Shown piece by piece: positions 21,876 through 32,502 of a stretch of 64,000 nucleotides of DNA. A model generated the notes under the pieces. The model saw only the letters and a program-made list of their open reading frames with translations. It was not told where the DNA came from and made no database searches. Origin of the DNA: Cylindrodendrum hubeiense (taxonomy: Eukaryota > Ascomycota > Sordariomycetes > Hypocreales > Nectriaceae); assembly GCA_014621425.1 (NCBI GenBank), contig JAANBB010000020.1:186001-250000 (forward strand), read 5' to 3'. A program made the translations under genes and the position numbers. Every line of letters begins with the position of its first letter. Position 1 is the first letter of the stretch.

Positions 21876-23621
21876 CTACGGAATCGCTCCCAGGCGTCGC
21901 CGGGTCTCAAGTTGGGCGAGAGTGACTGGGTCAACAGCTAATCTGCCTAGCACAAGGTGTCGGAAAATAGTTATCTTGTTGACGAGAGTGGACTCTTGCC
22001 CGGCCCCCTGAAACTGGTCTGTCTCCACCAACAGCTGGACTCCACGCTCTGAAGCCACTTTAGTCCAGGCTTCAATAACAGCGACTGATAGAACCATGGC
22101 CCTGTGAGTGCTTCTCCATATGATCGTGGCTTGATGTGGAGACGAGGTATATCTAAAAAAGAACCCATACCCGGAACCGGCATTCCATAGTTCTAAAATG
22201 CGTAATCTGGGCATCGCTCTAGCCGCTCCGGCTGCTAGCACTAATATGTCTGTGAAATACTCCCGGCTAGCGGAAGGACGCAGCCTCCTAGACTTAAGGC
22301 AGAGTAGCTCTAGCTTGGGTCTCTCACCCAGCGTTGTCTTAGCTCGGCTGAGTTGAGCCAAGAACTTCCGAGTATTGACTTGCCGAGGAGGGCAGAGCTC
22401 AGTCAGTTGAAAACATGACGCCACCATGGCTTGCGTGACATATTCGCAAATATCTGTGTGATCAGGAATACTTTTATACTTCGACTTCCATCTTTTCCAC
22501 TGGTTGAAGTAAAATCGTTCGAGGCTGGGAGGGAATGCAGGGATCAGAAACTTTTGAAAACCTATACTCATATTGTTAGTAATGCTTGCACGCTAATTGA
22601 TAGGAACATGCAGGCTTCTCTTACCATCGAAGAAATCATACTCCAGGTCAATTGTAATCGCCGTCCACCTTTCAAAGCGAAAAGAGACAACGTTTATAAG
22701 ACTATCTTGGAAAAGTTTTGCGAGCGTATGAAGCGCAATGCCTCTAAAGAAATGTGGCCGTAGACAAAAGCTCTTCACGATAGGAGTTGCCTGAAGAGTT
22801 CGCCGTGGCATAAGTTCGAGAGGAGTACCCTGGAACCTTTCTGCGGCTCCATCATTGCGTTTCAGTGCGTGATCATTTGGTGTTGCTCTGATTTCGATAC
22901 GTCTTTGCGTCGTGTATTCCACAAAACTAGGAGATCGTTGCAAATCCTCCTCTAAATGGAAGTGATTTTGCCGCTCCAATTCCAACACATTTCGAAAACA
23001 GTGATTGGTATCGCTAGGTGAGTGAGCATTGATCTCTAATGCCAGCCCTCCACTTTGGTTTGACTCCCAAAGCGAGAGGACTTTGAGCAAGCGTGTCAAG
23101 GAAGAGGTGAAGATCCGGTTATTTCTGTTGTAGATTTAGTAAGGATTTAGGTTAAATATCAAGGAAAAGCAAAATTACCTAGTAATTGTTATTGGGCTCT
23201 CTGGCTTGCGGCAGCTTAGACAGGTATATCCAGACAACTTAATACGCAACCAGAAATGTCTGATATAATTCAACCTGATAATGTTCTTTCCTTTCATTAA
23301 TTTAGTGAAGGATGGTAGAGCCGAATCGTCGAGATCAAGTCGTCGGAAGGTATGTTTCTCAAAGAAGCATTGCCAATCTCGGCACACGCTGGCGAAAGAG
23401 GCGAGACTGGTGGGCTTTGCATTCTGGTCATCTCCCATTTTGCCATGGCATTCTGTGATGACATATTCTAAGATGAGCAAGCGAATCTCTGGATGGATTG
23501 AAGCCCATGGAAAGGACCTACATGGGGATTCAAGGCCACCTATGACAGCTGAATGGGGAGACTGAAAATCCATTGCGTCCTGATGACCAGGGCGATGTGG
23601 TAGACGATGATGTGGCATCAA
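21876..23621 (-). CDS. F-box-like protein of a fungal-specific family
   Basis: There are three exons, 23621-23179, 23124-22625 and 22561-21876 (1629 nt, 542 aa). The N-terminal half has an F-box-like segment starting FPWASIHPEIRLLILEYV (about residues 38-55), then SVCRDWQCFFEKHTFRRLDL, the usual F-box helix pattern. The rest is the long alpha/beta region of the fungal family that follows this box (LELLCLKSR, MPRLRILELWNAGSGYGFFF). F-box proteins recruit targets to SCF ubiquitin ligases; the target is unknown. ATG 23621 is the longest start; MDFQSPHSAV at residue 17 is an alternative. Such genes are numerous and fast-evolving in Sordariomycetes, so the role of this copy is unpredictable. Confidence 0.8.
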
Positions 23622-25010
23622 TGATCTGTTTTGTATCTGAAAGATTCCAAAATATTAACCTTTGCAAGATTCCCGTCGTTTGCTCATCTAAGTTTGCCCC
23701 CTCCTCTGACTCAACACAATAACTTTATTGCAATTTAACATCCTAAATATATTTAAACATCAATGATATAGCTAAATATGCACCTTGGAGGCTCGATGCA
23801 AATCAGTCCCTGGAACATCTCCATTCATATTGCCATATGTGATATTTGCGCATATGGCTGTCAGGTGGCTCGCCGTCGATGCAGAACTCGAAACGGGATA
23901 CAAGCGTTGGCCGCTGGGAAACAGGGGGGAGACCGGACAGAAGCAGGGAGGCACAGAACTTTCAGGAGTATCAGCAGTGCTAGCGTCTTCATTCTTTGAA
24001 GAGATGCACCCAAACACACAGCCGGAGCCCTCATAGCTGCGGTCACAATCGCAATGATATCCACTCTGGCAGCCGCCGCAATAGCGGCACGCCCAGCCGA
24101 GCCAGGCTCCAGGTTTAGGACTTTGGGGCAAACCACGATTTAATTCAATTCAATGATAGGCAGATGGGCGGTAGATAATCTCTTGGTTGTCAGCAGCGAC
24201 AACGATAATGTCCCTGAACCCAACGGCGGCGGCGGCAACGACCCAATGTAGCCAAGAAGAGAAGATCACCGGATCAATCCCAGCCATCAGGAGTTTAGTT
24301 TTACTCATTGGTTGATTTTATTATACCTTGACACCTCTGCATTTTCTCATCCGTGTCTCCTTGGCGCATGTCGTTCAATACATCGAATCAGGGAATCGTC
24401 AGGCTCTGCTCGTCGGCCAGAAGCAGCGTGCTCAGCAACATTACCTCCAAGATCGGCGCCGCAACAGGCGCAAGCATTAAACTACATATTCAGAGCCTGC
24501 TATTTGACTTCTTCAAAAGCTCCGTTAGGTCGAGGGCAGCTCCCAGGGCCCCATAAACTGTTTCAGTCCCAGCCGCTCTTTCGACCTCCAAGCTCCCGGG
24601 GCCCAAGACCCGTGCAGTATCTTCTATGATGGGTCTTTCAGTCGGAATTGAATTATTCGACACTATTGAAGTCTTATCCGTGCTTATTTGACTGAGGATT
24701 GGACAACTTATCGAATCCCGGTCCTTCTCCGAAGCTGGAGACCGAGTCATCGCCATGGCCCCACTCTCCTCCAAGGCTCGTCGATGAGGTGATCTCGAAT
24801 TTCGTCATTGTAAGGCGTCTTCCCCTGTAGGGGTTCATTTGATGTATATCAAAGTAATTCACGTATTAAAGATATAATATACAGCACACAGAGATGTGGA
24901 TACAAATGTATGAGCTTGATGAAGGCCGAGGGGACGTTCAGGGATTTCGCGTCTAGGGGCTGGTTGAGATACATATTCTGAAATAAAGCGGCAACTTTCA
25001 GCCACTAAAA
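23622..25010. other. Intergenic with overlapping unassigned open frames
   Basis: Two areas have open frames of uncertain status. Minus strand 24131-23772 encodes a 119-residue Cys-rich frame (CRYCGGCQSGYHCDCDR) with no recognised family. At 24350-24860 both strands stay open. On the minus strand (frame of 24774-24490) the reading continues past two TGA codons, each of which would be Arg if it were CGA, into a hydrophobic APILEVMLLSTLLLAD segment. C-to-T decay of a small gene is possible. Neither is supported well enough to call a gene. Confidence 0.25.
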
Positions 25011-25139
25011 AGCAATTTGGCGCAGTGGAAGCGCGGTATGTTGTCACCTTGGAACTACGATTCGAACCCGAGTAATGACTAACTTATCCTAGCCGGGCTC
25101 ATAACCCGGAGGTCGCACGATCGAAACGTGCAATTGCTA
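25011..25139 (+). tRNA. Initiator tRNA-Met (CAU) with an mRNA-type intron between positions 26 and 27, copy 1
   Basis: Exons 25011-25035 and 25093-25139 join to a 72-nt initiator tRNA. Acceptor AGCAATT pairs perfectly with AATTGCT plus A73; the D stem is GCGC/GCGC; the anticodon stem is CCGGG/CCCGG with loop CTCATAA (CAU); the variable loop is AGGTC; the T stem is GCACG/CGTGC with loop ATCGAAA. The A1-U72 pair, three G-C pairs closing the anticodon stem and an AUCG T loop are eukaryotic initiator hallmarks. The 57-nt insert 25036-25092 begins GTATGT, contains CTAAC 9 nt before its end and ends TAG, that is spliceosomal consensus, not the usual 37/38 tRNA intron. T-runs at 25161-25165 and 25170-25175 can end Pol III transcription. 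Internal A and B boxes are intact in the exons. Confidence 0.82.
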
Positions 25140-25160
25140 CACCCTCAATATGAGGATTTC

Positions 25161-25175
25161 TTTTTGCCATTTTTT
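25161..25175 (+). terminator. Pol III T-run terminator after tRNA copy 1
   Basis: T5 at 25161-25165 and T6 at 25170-25175, starting 22 nt after the tRNA 3' end, are the usual Pol III stop signal. Confidence 0.5.
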
Positions 25176-25230
25176 ACTAATTGATATCCTGTTTTCGCCC
25201 TCAAGCGAATTTAAACTCGAAGATCTATTA

Positions 25231-25268
25231 CTAACTTGTCATTTTGGCCAGGCTCATAACCCGGAGGG
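25231..25268 (+). pseudogene. Fragment of the intron-bearing initiator tRNA
   Basis: The fragment reads CTAACTTGTC...GGCCAG followed by GGCTCATAACCCGGAGG, matching the 3' end of the intron (branch site and AG) plus the anticodon arm and variable-loop start of the two full genes. The D arm and T arm are missing. It is a broken third copy. Confidence 0.55.
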
Positions 25269-25993
25269 TGAACCTTGCCATTCGGCTCAGAAAGTTTGAA
25301 TTGTTGAAAAAGATTCCAAAAACCGCACGGTCAAACTAGAATCTTCACATTATAAAGTCATCTCAAGACGTTGGAGCATTTCTTTGAGTTGCGGCAGGAG
25401 TCAGCGGGATTCAGGTCATCTAGTCCAGAACTCCGGCATCGGAGGGCCTTCAGAGGTCGTCCCTCTCATCATCAAGTATCAGACTGACCCTCAAACCATC
25501 GTTAGATATAGAAACTAAGAGCCTTAATCCCCATAACCCTTTACTTGATGAGATAAAAAGGATTTCAAGTGCCCGTATTAACTACTCTACCTCTACTTTA
25601 AAAGCCCACCTGCTGGCCTTTCCCGGCTATGGCTTTCGGTATTTTATCCATCTACGGATCTTTAGGTGGCACCCGTGTCGCGCAGGGCTAGCAGAGACGT
25701 CACCAAAATCAACAAGAACCCAAAATCAAATCAAGTACTTGTAGTATGACTATTATAGCGATCGCAAGCCTATTGAATTAAGCAATATCGTTAGAAATAA
25801 ACGTGATCTCCTGGTTACCGAGACACCAAAATCGGGTTGACCCCCAAAGAGGGTGCTTGGAGCAATACGACCGAGGCCTTAAATGGGCGACATGCTATTG
25901 TGTGACTCACAGCTTACTCATCAACTTGAGCTGGATGTGGCACCGATGCGGGCTGATATAGTGGATTATGGAAGTCAACTCCCAATCAGCTAA
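25269..25993. other. Intergenic between tRNA copies
   Basis: No gene. The sequence upstream of the second tRNA copy does not resemble that upstream of the first, so the pair is not simply a recent long tandem duplication. Confidence 0.4.
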
Positions 25994-26119
25994 AGCAATT
26001 TGGCGCAGTGGAAGCGCGGTATGTTATCACCTCAAACTCAATATGATTTGAGCCACGACTAACTTATCCCAGCCGGGCTCATAACCCGGAGGTCGCACGA
26101 TCGAAACGTGCAATTGCTA
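25994..26119 (+). tRNA. Initiator tRNA-Met (CAU) with an mRNA-type intron between positions 26 and 27, copy 2
   Basis: Exons 25994-26018 and 26073-26119 are identical to those of copy 1 and fold to the same 72-nt initiator. The 54-nt intron 26019-26072 keeps the splice-signal ends of copy 1 (GTATGTT.TCACC at the 5' end, ACTAACTTATCC.AG at the 3' end) while its middle has diverged. That pattern, conserved donor, branch point and acceptor around a drifting core, argues that the splice signals are under selection. A (TG)7 tract and a T6 terminator (26150-26155) follow. Confidence 0.82.
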
Positions 26120-26130
26120 CAACACCTCAC

Positions 26131-26145
26131 TGTGTGTGTGTGTGT
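26131..26145 (+). repeat. (TG)n microsatellite
   Basis: About seven TG units directly between the tRNA 3' end and the T6 terminator. Confidence 0.7.
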
Positions 26146-26149
26146 AATA

Positions 26150-26155
26150 TTTTTT
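26150..26155 (+). terminator. Pol III T-run terminator after tRNA copy 2
   Basis: T6, 31 nt after the tRNA 3' end; the (TG)n tract separates them. Confidence 0.5.
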
Positions 26156-26848
26156 GCCGTTTGTTGTTTTTTTCTCACGATGAGTCCGTTCGTTCACTGT
26201 CGTATTCTTGAGGTGGTCATAGCCGGAAGTCTACCTAATTCAGCACCTAAATTTCAGCGCACACGGCCCTAGCTTTTAGTGCTTTGGCACCAGAAATGGT
26301 AGTGCACTGGAGCGCCTCCCCAACAAATAACGACCATCTGGTTCAAGCGCGCCTAAATGATCGTAGTAGACTTCTTGTAGAACAACAAGTTAACGATTGA
26401 TAGAAAAGAAAAGCCAGCCCATTTTCCTTGGTCTACATGACTTATTAGTCAGATGCTTTCGCCAACTGATTTCTGTATGTCTGGCTCTCATGCGTGGCGC
26501 TTCCCTAGTTTCATCAGAACCAGCGATTACCCTATACTGTAGCGCAGAATCTTCTACGTAGTGTTGCACACTTTATTAGCTGCCTGGCCATTTGGACGGT
26601 CCTATTCCTGGTAAATCCGGCTATCCCTGATTCAGTAGAATGGGTCAATAGTTTATTGAAGACTGAAGATGAGGGTGTGATGACGTGCTCAGCAAACTCC
26701 ACATCTTGGCTGCCGTCATGAATATCAAGACATCCACCATCACCTCGACAAGAGAGCTGAACCTATTTCGCTCGCATTTCCCCCGTTCTCTACTCCAAAG
26801 TCGATTCGGGAAGCTTTTGGATTGCAGCTGCCAGCTCTTCATTTTACA
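26156..26848. other. Intergenic, promoter side of the flavin monooxygenase
   Basis: About 0.7 kb without a supported gene. Short open frames near 26645-26860 overlap the start of the next gene in other frames. Confidence 0.35.
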
Positions 26849-28501
26849 ATGGGCAATCACCCCAAATCACCACCATCCAAGAAATGGATCCTCAATGCTT
26901 TCTTTATGAGCAATCCTGCTTTTGTAGCACCAGGTAATCACTTATATCTTTAAATACTCTCTTGAACCTGATGTTTTGCTTTTTATTCTGTGCCATGGAA
27001 TTGTTGAACTCATACCGCTGTGTATAGGGTTATGGAGGCATCCTCGAAATCAAAACGCGCGCTACAACGATATTAGCTATTGGATTGAGTTGGCCAAACT
27101 TCTTGAGGGAAACTTCCATGCAATATTCCTGGCAGATGTTCTCGGTCCCTATGATGTGTACAAGGGGCCTAGGAACATCAAACCGATTTTGGCGGGCGCG
27201 GCACAGTTCCCGGTTTCGGACCCCTCGTGAGTGCCACCGGCCGTCGTGCTATTGACGCCAAATCTAGGGTGATCAGTTAACAAGTCATTCCAGGTTGCCC
27301 ATTGCCGCCATGGCTGCTGTGACGAAGTCTCTTTCTTTCGGCCTTACATCTTCTACTACCTATGAGTCGCCGTACCTGCTGGCGCGAAAATATGCCACCC
27401 TTGACCACCTTACAAATGGTCGCATCGCTTGGAACATTGTTACTAGCTACCTCGAGAGTGCAGCTAGGAGCATGGGCCTTAAGGAACAAATAGAACACGA
27501 TGAGCGATATGCTATAGCAGAGGAGTTTTTAGAGGTCGTTTACAAGCTCCTCGAAGGCTCATGGAGGGATGATGCCGTTGTTCGCGACGAGGTGAAGAAG
27601 CAGTACACCCATCCTGACCGGGTTCGAAATATTGATCATGAAGGGTATGCAAATAGAGAGCACCTTCAAACGAGGCTCTTGTCATTGCCGAAGCTAATTT
27701 CCACATAGAAAATATTTCCAGGTCGCCGGTCCGTCACTAGTCGAGCCGTCGAGGCAGCGAACCCCGTTTATCTTTCAAGCCGGTGCAAGTAAGGCAGGAA
27801 AGAAATTTGCCGCTAAACATGCCGAAGCTATTTTCCTCCCCGGAATGGAATTTGGAGCGGTGCGGCGAACGGTCGATGAGTTACGACGCCTAGCTGTCGA
27901 ACAAGGCCGTGATCCTCGAAGCCTCAAGCTCATCGCTGGAATCCATGTCGTACTCGCCGAGACAGACGATCTAGCACAAGAAAAGTATGAGGAATATCTT
28001 TCATATGCTGACTTGGAGGGGTCGCTCGCCCTGTTCGGAGGATGGAGTGGTACTGATCTGAGTGGTTTTGCCGATGACGACGACTTGAAGTTCATCGGAC
28101 CGCCAGCTATGCAAAGCATGGTAGAGAACTGGAGTGCGACAATCCCAGGAAGTGATAATATCAAGTGGACGAAGGCACGAGTTGCGCAAGAGCTTGCCTT
28201 AGGAGGCCCTCACGCACGAGCAGTGGGAACTGGCAAAACTGTCGCTGACGTCTTAGAGAGCTGGATACGGGAGACTGACATCGATGGTTTTAACATTTCA
28301 TATGCTATCACGCCTGGTGACTTCGAAGATCACGCCAAATACTTGGTACCTGAGCTCAAGAAACGCGGTGTGTTTTGGGATGCTACCGAGGCCGAGGGGA
28401 GGACGACGCGAGAGACCTACCTCGGCGCTGATTTTGCAAAGGATGGGAGACTCAGCAATGATCATCCTGGATCTCAATACAAGTGGCCAGCCGAAAAATA
28501 G
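26849..28501 (+). CDS. Bacterial-type luciferase-like (LLM) flavin monooxygenase, NtaA/SnaA/DszA family
   Basis: There are four exons, 26849-26933, 27028-27226, 27294-27644 and 27709-28501 (1428 nt, 475 aa). The start MGNHPKSPPSKKWILNAFFM leads directly into the family's N-terminal strand. LWRHPRNQNARYNDISYWIE, ANFHAIFLADVLG-like HAIFLADVLGPYD, SFGLTSSTTYESPYLLAR and NGRIAWNIVTS are classic FMNH2-dependent monooxygenase motifs, and the C-terminal DGFNISYAITPGDFEDHAKY is diagnostic. Relatives cleave nitrilotriacetate, pristinamycin IIB precursors or dibenzothiophene sulfone and need a separate flavin reductase, which is not visible nearby. The family is mainly bacterial, so ancient horizontal transfer is plausible, though the three introns show long residence in a fungal genome. 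A transporter and a Zn2Cys6 regulator follow on the same strand. Confidence 0.9.
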
Positions 28502-29509
28502 AGGGGGTTAATTGAACTACGGAGATGTATTTTGAGCATGTTTTTCGTGACTAGATAGCAATCTAGATGTTGGATTTCGGCTTTCACTGACGGCAAATCT
28601 TTAATCGGCCTTGAAGAAAAAAAGACAGGGTAAAGTAAAAAAGTATTTCACTGATGTGCAGAAATGCATTGGTGTTAGTTATTCTACAAGCACTCTTTGT
28701 TTACATCTCTACCTACAAAGCGACAAAAAAAGGTGTGACTAACAGGAGAAGTTATCTTACCCCCTCTTCTAATATTTTGCAGCTAGAGGAATTCCAGTCA
28801 TCATTTCCGAGAGACGACGTACGCATATGCGGTCGGAGGGATTGTTTGACTCGTGTTAGACACTGACGAACTCGGCACCTATCTTTCGAAAGCTGGAAAC
28901 CGATAGTTCGGATGGCGTGCTGGCGGGCTGTTGTCTCTTCATGGCATGGTGTCGACCGCCAAGGACGCACTTGCATCCGCAGGGTCCGAGGATTCGGGAC
29001 TGTCTAGCTAGAAATTAACAATATGGCCGAGGTGATCTACCCATGAGGTTGCGCTGATACACCGCTAGATATGATTACTGCGTGCCGCGTAAGAGCTGTT
29101 CGGGATTAGGATATCTCTTGGCGAGTCAGCTGGGTAGAGCACGCCTTTTGGGAACGAATCAAGTAATTACATGTGCGGGGTCTCTCATCTATGAGTCGTT
29201 GCATTGAGATGCCAAGCAGGCATTGTGGGTATGTTTGACTGCCGGGGTTCTATTGCGTGATTGCACCAAACGAAGATAACACTGCAGGTGCATTGCTGGG
29301 GTCGCAACGTTGATCGCCTGGTATAATTATGGGCGCGTCGCCTCTGAAGAATTATATTCATTCTGGGAGAGATTTGGTCGTTTTCCGTATCTTGACCAAT
29401 CTGAACGGAGCGCATTGTCTTCATTTAGGTTTTGGGCATCACTGATTCTGTCATCGAACACTCAATCAAGGCACTTCTGGCTTGCTTGCTTTGTAGATCA
29501 CCCAGGACC
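28502..29509. other. Intergenic, transporter promoter side
   Basis: About 1 kb without a supported gene. A stretch at about 29117-29145 resembles a tRNA D-arm (GTCAGCTGGGTAGAGC), but no matching acceptor or T arm follows. Confidence 0.4.
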
Positions 29510-30965
29510 ATGGCCGACGATAAAGATACCCCGCATGATGATGCAAGGGTCGTCGAAACCGAAAACCATCCCGGTACGTACTTGCACAGTATCTTCTTAT
29601 CATGGCCATTTGCTCACTGCAAGGATAGTGAAGTGGAATCGTTCGCCTACATACAATGCGACCATTCTCGGAATTTGTAGCTTTGCCGCACCTGGCCTAT
29701 GGGGAGCGATGAATTCGCTAGGCGCAGGAGGTGCCCAGAAGCCATATCTGGTTAACACCGGCAATGCACTCACATTCTGTCTCATGGTGATATCTTGTTG
29801 GGCGACCAGTAGCATCGTCAAGTACATCGGCATCAAGGGCGCCCTGATTGTGGGAACGATTGGATTTGCACCATACAGCGCTGGTTTATACTTGAACAAC
29901 CGGTACGGTGTTGAGTGGCTGGTCATTCTAGGCGCTGCCCTGTGTGGTGTTTCGGCTGGCATCTTCTGGGCGGCCGAAGCTGCCATCGGAATCACTTATC
30001 CTGAGCCAAAGAACAGAGGAAGAATGGTGGCGTACTGGCTGACCTTCACTCGACTTGGTCAAATCCTAGGTGGCGCCATCAACCTGGGTATGAATGTGGA
30101 TCGCGACGAGGCTGGAAAGGTTTCATACAACGTCTACCTGATTTTCATCGCGCTTCAATGCTGTGGCCCTTTCGTGGCGTTGCTGCTCAACAACCCGTCC
30201 CAGGTTCAACGATCAGATGGTAAAAAGGTGGAGCTCTCCATCTTCGACAACCCGTGGAAAGAATTCAAGGCAACTACAAAAACCTTCCTACGACCGGAAT
30301 TTCTCCTTCTCATCCTGTGGATTGGCCAGGCGGTGTATTCGGAAGCTGTCTTTTTCACCTACATCGCACTTTGGTTCAGCGTCCGAGCAAGAGCTCTCGG
30401 CTCATTCATCTCCGGAATCGTCGCAGTCATTGCTGGAAATCTTCTCGGCTTGTGGCTGGACCGAAGCCAAATCAGTTTGAAGAAGCGAGCTCGGTGGGCT
30501 TTTGCCGTTATCATGACCCTTCAGGGAGCATGGTGGATCTGGCTCACGGTCAATGTCACGGAATTCCACCGCACGCAGCCAGTGTATGATTGGAATGATC
30601 CTGGATTTGGCCGAGCCTTTGGAGTCTTTGTCTTCCTTGTTTCAGGATTCCAGCTCAACTACAACTTCGCCTTCTTCATCATCGGAGAACTATCTTCCAA
30701 CCCCCAAGAGACGATCCGCTTGTCCGCCCTGCTGAGAGGTACGGAATCAGCGTGGCAAGCACTCAGTTATGGATTGAACGCGATTCCCATCTTTGCTTCT
30801 GTCGGTAGCACTTATTTCAATTTTGGAATTTGGGGATTGTCTTTGTTCCCAGCTTGGTTGGTCATCCGGAAATTTGGAGCAAACGAGGCCGAAGACAGCG
30901 ACACTGAGAAGCAAGGAAACTCTGAGGCCCAGCGCAGCGACACTGATAAGCAAGAAATCTCTTAG
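29510..30965 (+). CDS. UNC93-like/DUF895 major facilitator transporter
   Basis: There are two exons, 29510-29573 and 29629-30965 (1401 nt, 466 aa). The start is a short hydrophilic N-terminus MADDKDTPHDDA, then NRSPTYNATILGICSFAAPG, the family entry, and the signature GLWGAMNSLGAGGAQKPYLVN. About 11-12 membrane segments follow, with the central AEAAIGITYPEPKNRGRMVAYW loop typical of fungal UNC93-like permeases. The hydrophilic tail has two EDSDTEKQ-like repeats. The substrate is unknown for nearly all fungal members. A longer frame upstream in the same phase as exon 2 is not used; the intron acceptor at 29628 fits. Lying between the flavin monooxygenase and a Zn2Cys6 gene on the same strand suggests export or import linked to that enzyme (inference). 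Confidence 0.88.
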
Positions 30966-32502
30966 ATCATTCACAATAATTATTTCAGTAGCGCTGATAC
31001 AAATCAATTTTGATCATCTCCATAACAACTCCTTTGAAGCAAGTTGGAATTGGTCATCCACTGTCTTGGATCCGTGTATCCTTTTGGTCTTTTTTTTTTA
31101 TAAAGTACAAAGCTTTCAAGAGCAATAAGCCATCTTCCAGAGTTGGAATCTTAGAGTATCTTACAATCTCCGTCAATTTTTGGCCGCCCAACTAAGCTCA
31201 TATTTAAACGATGTTCATAATATTGTAGATATTGCGCTGGGGTTCCTTGGTCATACGGTGCGGAAGCCTTTGCGGGCATTCCAGTAGATGTGTAAGCAAG
31301 GATGTAAGCCCATTCGACCCGGACTGCCTCTTATAGGCTGTTCCGACAGGCATTGGGGTCATTGGATAAGGTAAATTAGTCAGTTATTGAGAGCTGCAAG
31401 TAAGAGTTGAGGTATCGCGGTCGGATTCATTGGCGATTATGACCTTCGAATATTATCATGAGTATTCAGCAGTATGATTTTCTAGCAAGCTCAAGTCGCA
31501 TTCTTTTTGGCTAATCTTTGCTGTGTCGTATTGTGACCAGTTTGATCAGATCATGCTGATTGATAGCATCGGTCAGGCTAGTCTACGTCATTCTCTTTGA
31601 GTGTCTTTTATCCGCGCCATGGTCTACATTACGGACGCATCGCCATTGTGCTGGCATAACAACAGTCATAATACTTCTATGGGTGGGTTGTTGGGTGCCT
31701 GGCCGTCTCTTGTGCCCGTCCCACACACAATATTTTGTCGTATTCCAAGGCCATGTTCTCTCATAGCTACTGTGCGAATTCCGTATGATACATGAGCTCT
31801 CAACTATAATAACTCATGCCTTGTGTTGCTTCGGTGTACCCGAGGGGGCAGACGGAACGAGACCACGCTCTTAGGGCTGTATACGCTTTTATGTCCCGCT
31901 GTAGAGGGCCGCTCCTGCATAAATAGGGAATTGAAACTTGAAACAATTCCTCCGGCGCAAACCGTCGTCCGTTCTTTTGACGCCCCCGTATTTGAGTGGG
32001 GTGCACAATCGTCGAACCAGACCAGGTTCGCCAGTTGTGGCCGTGGCTGTGCAAGCCTGGAGACTCGATGAAACAAACTCAAGCACCACACGCTGATTAC
32101 GAGTCGATGCTACACTCCGTTTCGGTTTGCAAGGTCTCGTCGCTAATCAAGAAGTCCTTGCCTTGTGGTAACAACATGAGTCAAGCGGCAGAGGCAGCCT
32201 CTTGATGTGTCAAGCAGAGCTTCCGAGTCACAGCCCACGCCGGCGGGTTCGCAAAAGTGCCCGAGCGCTGGTGAGACACTACCCAGCGGCGAGACCAACT
32301 ACTTACATGCCATGACGGGTCCGGGGGGTCGCCGACGCGCATTGACTGCACAGCCTCTCCAGGTCTGGTTAAGCGGCAGTGTGACTTTATGCAACTAAGA
32401 GAGGATTCCGGTAAATCGACAAACCTCCCATTGATATAAGGCATCCATGTTATCTTCAAAACCCTCACAGGAGGCCACCAACTACCCAACTCGAGATTAA
32501 TC
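30966..32502. other. Intergenic, 1.5 kb
   Basis: Many short open frames on both strands, none with family similarity or supporting splice structure. No repeat is recognised. Confidence 0.4.

Noticed and set aside
23772..24131. Cys-rich 119-residue minus-strand frame as a small secreted protein
   Set aside because: No signal peptide at its start and no clear upstream exon; composition alone is not enough.
29117..29150. tRNA-like D-arm sequence
   Set aside because: No acceptor-stem partner, anticodon arm or B box follows at tRNA spacing.
29310..29628. Upstream extension of the transporter frame to a 551-residue protein
   Set aside because: It ignores a good intron; the true first exon (29510-29573) is in another frame and gives the family-typical N-terminus.
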